From the NCBI GenBank assembly GCA_017443295.1, contig JAFSNT010000034.1, positions 1 through 32,061 on the forward strand: a stretch of 32,061 nucleotides of DNA, read 5' to 3'. The DNA is from Clostridia bacterium (GTDB lineage: Bacteria; Bacillota; Clostridia; Christensenellales; Aristaeellaceae). The translations under genes were made by a program, and so were the position numbers. The notes beneath the pieces are model-generated. The model was not told the origin of the DNA and searched no databases. It was given only the letters and a program-made list of their open reading frames with translations. Positions 26,619-32,061 of the stretch are shown here, piece after piece; position 1 is the stretch's first letter, and every line of letters begins with the position of its first letter.

Positions 26619-28892
26619 TCACAGCAAAGCGCGCTGAATCTTGCCGCTGGTAGTCTTGGGCAGTTCATCCCGGAAAACCACGATGCGGGGGTATTTGTAG
26701 GGCGCGGTGCGCTGCTTTACGTAGCTTTGGATTTCTTTCTTGAGTTCCTCGCTGCCTTCCTTGCCCTTCACCAGCACGATGCTGGCCTTGACCACCTGGC
26801 CGCGGACGGGGTCCGGCGCGGCGCTGACGCCGCACTCCAGCACGTAGGGCAGCTCCATGATGACGCTTTCGATCTCGAAAGGCCCGATGCGGTAGCCGGA
26901 GGACTTGATCAGGTCGTCCACCCGGCCCACGTACCAGAAGTAGCCGTCCTCGTCCCGCCAGGCAGTGTCGCCGGTATGGTAGAGGCCGTCGTGCCAGTTG
27001 CCGTTCACGTTCTTGTCGTCGCTGCCGTAGTAGCCGGTCAGCAGGCCGCAGGGCGGGTTGTTTTCCCCGGTGTGAATGACGATTTCGCCCACCTCGCCAA
27101 CGGGCACGGGGTTGCCGCTGGGATCGACCAAATCAACGTCGTAGAGGGGCACGGGCTTGCCCATGGAGCCGGGCTTGGGGGTCATGCCGGTGAGGTTGCC
27201 GATGATGATGGCGCTTTCGCTCTGGCCGAAGCCCTCCATGATGGTGATGCCCGTGGCTTCCTTGAATTTCTGGAACACTTCGGGGTTCAGGGCCTCCCCC
27301 GCGATGGTGGCGTAACGGATGGAGCTTAGGTCGTACTTGCTCAAGTCCTCCTTGATCAGCATGCGGTACATGGTGGGCGGCGCGCAGAAGGTTTTGATGC
27401 CGTACTGCTTGAACAGGGGCAGGATATCGTCGGCGTGGAAGCGGTCGAAATCGTATACGAACAGGGCGGCTTCGCACATCCACTGGCCGAAAATCTTTCC
27501 CCAGCAGGCCTTGGCCCAGCCGGTGTCCGAGATGGTCAGGTGCAGCTGGCCCGGCAGGACGTTATGCCAGAACTTGGCGGTCATGTAATGGCCCAGGGGG
27601 TACTTGTGGCTGTGGCACACCAGCTTGGGATAGCCCGTGGTGCCGGAGGTAAAGAACATGAGCAGGGGATCGTCGCCGCAGGCGGAATCCTCCGTGCGGT
27701 CGAAGTGGGAGGAAAACACGCTGTATTCGCTGTCGAAATCGTGCCAGCCGTCCCGCTGACCGCCGCAGAATACCAGCGTCTTGATGCCGGGGCACTCCGG
27801 CAGGGCCTTTTCGATTTCGCCCGCCGCCTGACCGTGGCTGGTACACACCACGGCGCTGACCTCGCCGGTCTGGAAGCGGTAAATATAATCCTTGCAAAGC
27901 AATTGATCCGTGGCGGGGATCACCACCGCGCCAATCTTTTCCATGGCCAGCATAGTGATCCAGAAATGATACTGGCGGCGCAGCACCAGCATCACCCGGT
28001 CGCCCTTTTTGATGCCTAAGGACTTGTAGTAATTGGCGGCCCGGTTGCTCATCTTGTGGAAATCCAGGAAGGAGAAGCGGCGCTCCTTCTTGTTGATGTC
28101 CAAATGCACCATGGCAAGCTGATCGGGATGCTCCTTGGCCAGCTCGTCCATGATATCGAAGGCGAAATTGAAGCGCTCGATATCGTGGTAATGGACGGAA
28201 ACCGGCGTGCCCTTGTCGTTGACCTTGGCGTCCACGAACCGGTCGGCGATGATGGACTGGGCCTGCTGCGCCGGGGCGGCGGCGTCGTGGATGTGGGGAT
28301 TGTACTCCGTTTCCTCGCCGGGGATGACCACGGCTAAGAACACGCAGTCCTGCCCCTCGGCGGCGATGAGGCCGTGGGGGGTGGAGGAATCGAAGAACAC
28401 GGAATCGCCCGCCCGCAGGGTTTCCGTATGCTCGCCGATCTGGGCGCGCAGCACGCCGGACAGGATGTAGTCAAATTCCTGGCCGGGGTGGCTCACCGTT
28501 TCGATGGGGGCCGCCTGGAGGGCGGGGTCATAGGAATAGCGGGTGAGATACGGCTCCACGATGCGCTTGCGGAACATGGGGGCCAGGTTCAGCATCTTGA
28601 TGCCCTTGATGTCCGTGACCACCTCGCCTTCCCCGTGGCGGGTGACGGTGTAGTTGGACAGGCGGGGACTGGTGCCCTCGATCAGATCCACGATGTCCAC
28701 GCCGAAGGCGGCGGCGCACTTGTGGACAAAGGAAAAGGGCATTTCCACGCTGCCGGTTTCATACCAGGCGCAGTCCGCCTCGGAAAAGCCCGTCATGCGG
28801 GCCAGATCGGCGGTGGTATAGCCTGCGATATCTTTCAGTTCGCGGATACGGGCGGCCACGTCCCGCAGCATTTCGGGGGCCTGGGTTGGCAT
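26619..28892 (-). CDS. XRE-family HTH / cupin / AMP-forming acyl-CoA synthetase fusion
   Basis: 757 residues. Residues about 8-65 form an XRE helix-turn-helix (IRELKDIAGYTTADLARMTG, then a SVEMPFSFVHKCAAAFGV tail). About 120-195 form a cupin (HPGQEFDYILSG, then GDSVFFDSSTPHG). About 250-757 form an adenylate-forming ligase of the acetyl-/medium-chain acyl-CoA synthetase type: FTSGTTGYPK at 414-423, GFGQSES at 554-560, HTGD ending at Asp642, GRVDDLIKSSGYRIGP following, and PKTTSGKIQR with the catalytic Lys at 751. All core motifs are intact, so the enzyme should be active: acid + ATP + CoA to acyl-CoA + AMP + PPi. The start is supported by AGGAGGG at 28900-28906, 7 bases upstream. A T-box leader precedes it and an oxidoreductase operon diverges from it. 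The substrate is unknown; a branched-chain or aryl acid is inferred from context. Confidence 0.93.
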   Translation of the reverse strand: MPTQAPEMLRDVAARIRELKDIAGYTTADLARMTGFSEADCAWYETGSVEMPFSFVHKCAAAFGVDIVDLIEGTSPRLSNYTVTRHGEGEVVTDIKGIKMLNLAPMFRKRIVEPYLTRYSYDPALQAAPIETVSHPGQEFDYILSGVLRAQIGEHTETLRAGDSVFFDSSTPHGLIAAEGQDCVFLAVVIPGEETEYNPHIHDAAAPAQQAQSIIADRFVDAKVNDKGTPVSVHYHDIERFNFAFDIMDELAKEHPDQLAMVHLDINKKERRFSFLDFHKMSNRAANYYKSLGIKKGDRVMLVLRRQYHFWITMLAMEKIGAVVIPATDQLLCKDYIYRFQTGEVSAVVCTSHGQAAGEIEKALPECPGIKTLVFCGGQRDGWHDFDSEYSVFSSHFDRTEDSACGDDPLLMFFTSGTTGYPKLVCHSHKYPLGHYMTAKFWHNVLPGQLHLTISDTGWAKACWGKIFGQWMCEAALFVYDFDRFHADDILPLFKQYGIKTFCAPPTMYRMLIKEDLSKYDLSSIRYATIAGEALNPEVFQKFKEATGITIMEGFGQSESAIIIGNLTGMTPKPGSMGKPVPLYDVDLVDPSGNPVPVGEVGEIVIHTGENNPPCGLLTGYYGSDDKNVNGNWHDGLYHTGDTAWRDEDGYFWYVGRVDDLIKSSGYRIGPFEIESVIMELPYVLECGVSAAPDPVRGQVVKASIVLVKGKEGSEELKKEIQSYVKQRTAPYKYPRIVVFRDELPKTTSGKIQRALL

Positions 28893-28913
28893 TTTCGTTC
28901 CCTCCTATGAAAA

Positions 28914-29025
28914 GAGTTGAGAGTTGGGAGTTGAGAGTTGAGATTTTATATAGCTGAATACAGTGCGCGGAATGAGCAGACCCTATGATCTCAACGCTCC
29001 GCTCTCAACTCTCCACTCTCCCTCT
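28914..29025. repeat. Heptamer-armed inverted repeat, family A (GAGTTGA)
   Basis: The left arm (28914-28941) is four 7-base units: GAGTTGA, GAGTTGG, GAGTTGA, GAGTTGA. The right arm (28991-29025) is five units in the complementary sense: TCAACGC, TCCGCTC, TCAACTC, TCCACTC, TCCCTCT. The core is about 49 bases and AT-rich at its left end. It lies in the transcribed leader of the ligase gene, between the T-box terminator and the ribosome site, and could fold into one long hairpin. No target-site duplication or transposase is visible. Confidence 0.8.
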
Positions 29026-29032
29026 CGCGGGG

Positions 29033-29073
29033 CAGACAAAAGCCCGCCCCAAAGTGTTTCTTTGAGACGGGCT
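29033..29073 (-). terminator. T-box leader terminator
   Basis: On the minus strand AGCCCGTCTCAAAG (29073-29060) pairs over 14 bp, including G-U pairs, with CTTTGGGGCGGGCT (29054-29041) around AAACA, followed by TTTGTCT. It starts 15 bases after the T-box motif, the usual arrangement for a mutually exclusive antiterminator. Confidence 0.9.
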
Positions 29074-29322
29074 GAATAAGCATCAGCTCGCGGTACCACT
29101 CAAATTGCGCGGTGTGATCGCGCCCCTTATGGACTCCCATGAAGCCCTTCGCACTGACGCGGCGTTCGCGGAGCATCCTACTTGGGGGAACCGCCCCTGT
29201 TCAGAAGCCCGGCTCGGAAGCCACAGCCTGATGGATCCCCGCCGCCGGTTTTCAGCGCCCCCGGCTCTCTGTGGGTGGACATTCCATCCGCCTTCTTCGT
29301 CATCGCCTTTCGGTATGCGATT
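29033..29322 (-). promoter_or_regulatory. T-box riboswitch leader upstream of the acyl-CoA synthetase
   Basis: Read on the minus strand, the conserved T-box AGTGGTACCGCG lies at 29100-29089, followed by a complete terminator. Upstream, stem I can be folded by hand: GATGGA (29288-29283) with TCCATC (29235-29230), the AGAGA bulge, then GCCGG (29265-29261) with CCGGC (29248-29244) around a GGGCGCTGAAAA loop. The lower helix GAAG/CTTC is followed by the GAGC kink-turn element. The UGGU of the T-box predicts a tRNA with discriminator base A. Uncharged tRNA binding would favour the antiterminator and expression of the ligase. T-boxes normally control amino-acid synthesis, transport or tRNA charging genes. 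The specifier is tentatively GUG (29224-29222). Confidence 0.88.
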
Positions 29323-29328
29323 GGAAGT

Positions 29329-29357
29329 AGTTTAGCAGATCGAAAAAGAATTGTCAA
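29329..29357 (-). promoter_or_regulatory. Sigma-A-type promoter of the T-box/ligase transcript
   Basis: On the minus strand, -35 TTGACA (29357-29352), a 17-base spacer, and -10 TAAACT (29334-29329). Transcription would begin near 29322, just before stem I of the T-box. Confidence 0.8.
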
Positions 29358-29394
29358 CAGGCAAATGGACGGATTTATCGCCGCCATACAAAAG

Positions 29395-29407
29395 AAATAC
29401 AGTATTT
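29395..29407. promoter_or_regulatory. Palindrome between the divergent promoters, possible operator
   Basis: AAATAC-A-GTATTT is a perfect 6-bp inverted repeat around one base. It ends 5 bases before the plus-strand -35 box and lies about 38 bases upstream of the minus-strand -35. XRE-family regulators commonly bind short AT-rich palindromes, and such a domain is encoded by the adjacent gene, so autoregulation is possible but unproven. Confidence 0.4.
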
Positions 29408-29412
29408 AATGG

Positions 29413-29441
29413 TTGACATTTTCCGCGCACGGTTTCATAAT
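29413..29441 (+). promoter_or_regulatory. Sigma-A-type promoter of the P-loop ATPase/oxidoreductase unit
   Basis: -35 TTGACA (29413-29418), 17-base spacer, -10 CATAAT (29436-29441). The predicted start of transcription near 29448 leaves a short leader before the ribosome site at 29465. Reading the gene from the upstream in-frame TTG at 29413 would place the start codon on the -35 box, which argues against that start. Confidence 0.78.
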
Positions 29442-29464
29442 GACATGGTACCCTTTTGAACGGG

Positions 29465-29472
29465 AAGGAGGG
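29465..29472 (+). promoter_or_regulatory. Ribosome binding site that fixes the P-loop ATPase start
   Basis: AAGGAGGG lies 6 bases before ATG 29479. The in-frame upstream candidates (TTG 29413, ATG at 29440) lack such a site and lie within or right at the promoter. Confidence 0.8.
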
Positions 29473-29478
29473 AGAGCC

Positions 29479-30165
29479 ATGCGGCGCATGACCGTGATCG
29501 CGGGCCATTACGGCAGCGGGAAAACGGAATTGGCGGTGAGCTTAGCCATGGAATTGACCCAGGCAAAAACGAGGGATTATCCCCGGCTTGCCATTGTGGA
29601 CTTAGACGTGGCGAACCCCTATTTCCGTTCCAGGGAACGGATGGACATTTTGGAGGCCCACGGCGTTTCCGTCTACGGCGACTCCTTCCATTCCACCGGC
29701 GCGACGGCGGAGCTTCCCGCCCTGACCGCCGCCCTCCGCGCTCCTTTGGAGGACGAAGGCTGCCAGACCATCATCGACCTTGGCGGCAACGACGCCGGGG
29801 CGCGGGTGCTGCGCCAGTTCGGCAAGTATTTTGAGGGAAATGACCACGAGCTGTGGGCGGTGGTGAATTTCCGCCGGTACGAGACGCTGACGGTGGAAAC
29901 GGCCCGGGAGCATGTGGAAGCCATTCAGAATGAATTGCAGATACGGGTAACGGGGCTGGTAAACAATACCCACCTGCTCCGGGAAACCACTGCGGACATC
30001 ATCCGGGAAGGGTACGAAAAGGCCAAAGCCCTGTCGGAGGATATGCACATTCCTTTATTATTCACCTGTTATCCCGCGGGCATCGTTCAGCCAGAGGAAC
30101 TCAAGGGCATTGCGCCCCTGCATCCTCTGGGCCTGTACATGCGGCCCGCTTACCTGGATAAATAG
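29479..30165 (+). CDS. P-loop ATPase (ParA/MinD/CobB-like) of unknown role in an oxidoreductase operon
   Basis: 228 residues from ATG 29479. Walker A is GHYGSGKT at 9-16. A Walker-B-like strand IVDLDVANPYFRSRE at 39-53 follows, then IIDLGGNDAG near residue 100 and a VNNTHLL stretch that may contact the base. The fold class is a small P-loop NTPase annotated in databases as CobQ/CobB/MinD/ParA-like; the simple G-x4-GKT loop is not the deviant KGGxGKT of true ParA/MinD. From memory, close relatives with GHYGSGKTE and DLDxxNPYFRSRE recur beside 2-oxoacid:ferredoxin oxidoreductase genes in Clostridia, but their function is not known to me. A cofactor- or cluster-loading role is possible. The gene is separated from the next one by 197 bases containing a heptamer inverted repeat. 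Confidence 0.88.
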   Translation: MRRMTVIAGHYGSGKTELAVSLAMELTQAKTRDYPRLAIVDLDVANPYFRSRERMDILEAHGVSVYGDSFHSTGATAELPALTAALRAPLEDEGCQTIIDLGGNDAGARVLRQFGKYFEGNDHELWAVVNFRRYETLTVETAREHVEAIQNELQIRVTGLVNNTHLLRETTADIIREGYEKAKALSEDMHIPLLFTCYPAGIVQPEELKGIAPLHPLGLYMRPAYLDK

Positions 30166-30188
30166 TAACTGTTCAGCCGAAGGGGCAG

Positions 30189-30306
30189 AAAAAGTGGAAA
30201 TTGAAAAGTGAAAAGTGAAAATCAGGATAGATGACAATTTGTCCGGTCTCTGTTTGCACAGACTATAAAAATACCACTTTTCACTTTCCACTTTTCACTT
30301 TTATCA
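30189..30306. repeat. Heptamer-armed inverted repeat, family B (GAAAAGT)
   Basis: The left arm is a run of 7-base units AAAAAGT, GGAAATT, GAAAAGT, GAAAAGT, GAAAATC (30189-30223). The right arm is CCACTTT, TCACTTT, CCACTTT, TCACTTT (30274-30301), running on into TATCAC. The roughly 50-base core contains its own small hairpin (GTCTCTG...CACAGAC region, 30246-30263). It fills most of the 197-base gap between the ATPase and ferredoxin genes. A transcript hairpin could attenuate read-through or protect mRNA ends. It has the same architecture as the element at 28914-29025 but a different heptamer. Confidence 0.8.
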
Positions 30307-30362
30307 CTGCTTCCCTATGACTGAACGATTACCTATAGAAAAATTGGGAAGGAGAAATAAGT

Positions 30363-30590
30363 ATGCGGGCGTTTAAGCTGGTTTTCCGTCCGGAAAAGTG
30401 CAAGGGCTGCGAGCTGTGCCGTTCCGTATGCCCCAAGGGCGTCATCGGCATGGCGGCCACCGTCAATGCCAAGGGGTATCACCCCGCCTGCGCCGTGAAC
30501 CAGGAAGCGTGCATCGGCTGCCAAAGCTGCGCGCTGATGTGTCCTGACGGCGCGATAGCCATTTATCAGTTGGAGGAGGGCGACCAATGA
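30363..30590 (+). CDS. 2x[4Fe-4S] ferredoxin subunit (delta) of 2-oxoacid:ferredoxin oxidoreductase
   Basis: 75 residues. Two classic clusters are visible: CKGCELCRSVCP (Cys 13, 16, 19, 23) and CIGCQSCALMCP (Cys 50, 53, 56, 60), with an extra Cys43. Each C-x2-C-x2-C-x3-CP motif binds one [4Fe-4S] cluster, passing electrons between the catalytic subunits and external ferredoxin. Length and sequence match the small ferredoxin-like subunit of VOR/KOR enzymes. GGGAAGGAG at 30346-30354 lies 8 bases before ATG. Its stop overlaps the start of the alpha gene (ATGA), indicating translational coupling. No clear separate promoter was found in the preceding gap. Confidence 0.93.
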   Translation: MRAFKLVFRPEKCKGCELCRSVCPKGVIGMAATVNAKGYHPACAVNQEACIGCQSCALMCPDGAIAIYQLEEGDQ

Positions 30591-31681
30591 TCACCGATAA
30601 AGTGCTGATGAAGGGCAACGAGGCCTTTGCCGAGGCCGCCATCCGCGGCGGCGCGCGGCTGTATTTCGGTTATCCCATCACCCCCCAGAGCGAGGTTCCC
30701 GAGTATATGAGCCGGGAGCTGCCCAAGCACGGGGGCTGCTTCGTGCAGGCGGAAAGCGAGCTGGGGGCCATCAACATGGCGTATGGCGCGGGCAGCGCCG
30801 GCGGCACCGTGTTTATTTCCTCTTCCTCTCCCGGCATCGCCCTGATGCAGGAGGGCATGAGCTTCCTTTGCTCCGCCGAAGTGCCGCTGCTGGCCATGAA
30901 CGTCAGCCGCGGCGGCCCCGGCATCGGCGGCATTCAGCCCGCCCAGGCGGACTATTACCAGGTCACCCGGGGCGGCGGCAACGGCGACTATAAGATTCCC
31001 GTGTTCGCCCCCGCTTCCATCCAGGAAGCCGTGGATATGCTGTACGCGGGCACCGAAATGGCCCAGTACTGGCGCAATCCCATCATGATTTTGGCCGACG
31101 GCATGATCGGCCAGATGATGGAACCCGTGCGCCTGCCGGAATTCAAGCCTGTGCTTGCGCCCAATGAAATCGCGGGCAAGCGGGATTGGGCCTGCACCGG
31201 TTATGCCGACCGGGGCGGCGACCAGAACCGCCGGGTGGTGAAGTCCCTGCGCATGCAGCCCGAAAAGCTGGAAGAGCACGTGGAAAAGCTGTTCAAAAAA
31301 TACGCCCAGATGGAAAAAGAGCTGGCGAAGTACGAGACCGAAAACCTGAAGGGCGCGGAAGTCGTGTTCGTGGCCTTCGGCACCACCGCCCGCATCTGCC
31401 GGGAAGCCTGCGAAATCCTGGCCTCCCAGGGCATCAAGGCGGGCCTCATCCGGCCCATTTCCCTGTGGCCCTTCCCGGAAAAAGCCTTTGACGAGATCGA
31501 CTTCGGCACCACCAAGGCCGTCATTTCCGCCGAACTGTCCATGGGCCAGATGATCACCGACGTGAAGCTGGCGCTGAACGGCCGTCTGCCCGTATACCTG
31601 GCCCACCGCACCGGCGGCATGGTGCCCACTACGCCGGAAGTGGCGGCACGCGCAAAGGCTGTATTGGAGGGATTGAAATGA
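30587..31681 (+). CDS. vorB: 2-oxoacid:ferredoxin oxidoreductase alpha subunit (VorB-like)
   Basis: 364 residues, the usual length for the stand-alone alpha subunit. The N-terminus has the family signature MKGNEAFAEAAIRGGARLYFGYPITPQSE (key motif YPITP at 29-33), then AESELGAINMAYGAGSAGG, the pyrimidine-domain region. The C-terminal transketolase-like domain carries VVFVAFGTTARICREA and ENLKG/LIRPISLWPFP. This subunit with the beta subunit converts a 2-oxoacid + CoA to acyl-CoA + CO2 + reduced ferredoxin, reversibly. The sequence resembles 3-methyl-2-oxobutanoate (branched-chain) oxidoreductase VorB most in my memory; 2-oxoglutarate (KorA) is the main alternative. GGAGGAGG at 30572-30579 precedes the start by 7 bases. 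It overlaps the genes on both sides by 4 bases. Confidence 0.9.
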   Translation: MITDKVLMKGNEAFAEAAIRGGARLYFGYPITPQSEVPEYMSRELPKHGGCFVQAESELGAINMAYGAGSAGGTVFISSSSPGIALMQEGMSFLCSAEVPLLAMNVSRGGPGIGGIQPAQADYYQVTRGGGNGDYKIPVFAPASIQEAVDMLYAGTEMAQYWRNPIMILADGMIGQMMEPVRLPEFKPVLAPNEIAGKRDWACTGYADRGGDQNRRVVKSLRMQPEKLEEHVEKLFKKYAQMEKELAKYETENLKGAEVVFVAFGTTARICREACEILASQGIKAGLIRPISLWPFPEKAFDEIDFGTTKAVISAELSMGQMITDVKLALNGRLPVYLAHRTGGMVPTTPEVAARAKAVLEGLK

Positions 31682-32061
31682 AGCCCATCTTTGAATACAC
31701 CAAGGGCATGACCGAAATGCCCACCCATTACTGCCCCGGCTGCACCCACGGCATCGCCCACCGGCTGATCATGGAGGTGCTGGACGAAATGGGCATGCTG
31801 GGCAACACCGTCGGCGTGGCTCCCATCGGCTGCTCCGTCATGGCCCACCAGTACATGAACGTGGATATGTGCGAGGCCGCCCATGGCCGCGCGCCCGCCG
31901 TTGCCAGCGGCATCCGGCGCGTACACCCGGATAAGATCGTGTTCACCTACCAGGGCGACGGCGACCTGGCCTCCATCGGCACCGGCGAAATCATTCACGC
32001 CGCCGTGCGCGGGGAAAAGTTCACCACCTTCTTCATCAACAACGGCATTTACGGCATGACC
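31678..32061 (+). CDS. 2-oxoacid:ferredoxin oxidoreductase beta (TPP-binding) subunit, 3' end missing
   Basis: The first 128 residues are visible before the window ends. CPGC (Cys 19 and 22) and PIGCS (Cys 52) supply cluster-binding cysteines typical of VOR/KOR beta subunits. GDGD at 93-96 followed by NN at 121-122 is the thiamine diphosphate/Mg2+ motif. The ATG overlaps the alpha stop as ATGA, so the two are translationally coupled. A gamma subunit gene would be expected next, outside the window. Confidence 0.93.
   Translation, partial: MKPIFEYTKGMTEMPTHYCPGCTHGIAHRLIMEVLDEMGMLGNTVGVAPIGCSVMAHQYMNVDMCEAAHGRAPAVASGIRRVHPDKIVFTYQGDGDLASIGTGEIIHAAVRGEKFTTFFINNGIYGMT

Noticed and set aside
26565-27329. 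Plus-strand frame of 254 codons opposite the ligase gene
   Set aside because: It lies wholly within the ligase gene, which has intact catalytic motifs. The composition is that of a shadow frame.
29105-29409. Short plus- and minus-strand frames over the T-box region
   Set aside because: The sequence is explained by riboswitch structure and promoter. The frames lack ribosome sites and recognisable products.
29413-29478. Longer N-terminus for the P-loop ATPase (TTG start at 29413)
   Set aside because: It would start on the -35 box; ATG 29479 has a strong ribosome site, and the Walker A loop then falls at the usual distance from the start.
28914-30306. CRISPR array suggested by regularly repeated short motifs
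   Set aside because: The units are 7 bases in direct tandem with no unique spacers, arranged as inverted arms.

Overview
The window comes from a G+C-rich, low-oxygen-adapted Bacillota (Clostridia) chromosome. I infer this from a T-box leader, strong AGGAGG-type ribosome sites, a ferredoxin-linked 2-oxoacid oxidoreductase, and a giant secreted-type repeat protein with no autotransporter barrel. Christensenellales- or Oscillospirales-like gut/rumen lineages would fit, but the sequence alone does not fix the genus.

Region 1 (1-26511, plus strand) is a single open frame that is already open at base 1. It encodes at least 8,836 residues of one giant, modular, adhesin-like protein. The visible order is: an alpha-helical N-part; a long array of Gly/Ala/Val-rich beta repeats of about 54 residues, with inserted linkers and an InlB-B-like domain; irregular beta-helix-like sequence; an aromatic-rich island; a 'TGTLY..KDG' repeat block; more beta-helix-like sequence; a 172-residue helical tandem duplication; coiled coil 1; a beta segment; coiled coil 2; a beta segment; and a small C-terminal domain holding four of the roughly nine cysteines. 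No sortase motif, C-terminal membrane segment or barrel is visible. The true start, any signal peptide and any N-terminal anchor lie upstream of the window.

Region 2 (26512-26618) holds a strong hairpin terminator between convergent genes. Its U-tract is good only for the minus-strand gene.

Region 3 (26619-29357, minus strand) is a 757-residue fusion of an XRE helix-turn-helix, a cupin and an AMP-forming acyl-CoA synthetase. It is transcribed from a consensus promoter through a T-box riboswitch whose terminator is complete. A heptamer-based inverted repeat lies between that terminator and the start codon.

Region 4 (29395-32061, plus strand) is the divergent transcription unit: promoter, a P-loop ATPase of unknown role, a second heptamer-based inverted repeat, then the overlapping ferredoxin, alpha and (cut by the window end) beta subunits of a 2-oxoacid:ferredoxin oxidoreductase of the VOR/KOR type.

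Read together, regions 3 and 4 suggest a fatty-acid-salvage route to an amino acid. The ligase would activate a (branched-chain or aryl) acid to its CoA ester, and the oxidoreductase run in reverse would carboxylate it to the 2-oxoacid for transamination. T-box control, which turns the ligase on when an aminoacyl-tRNA is depleted, favours this biosynthetic direction over catabolism. This is inference. The specifier codon, tentatively GUG (Val), is the key test.
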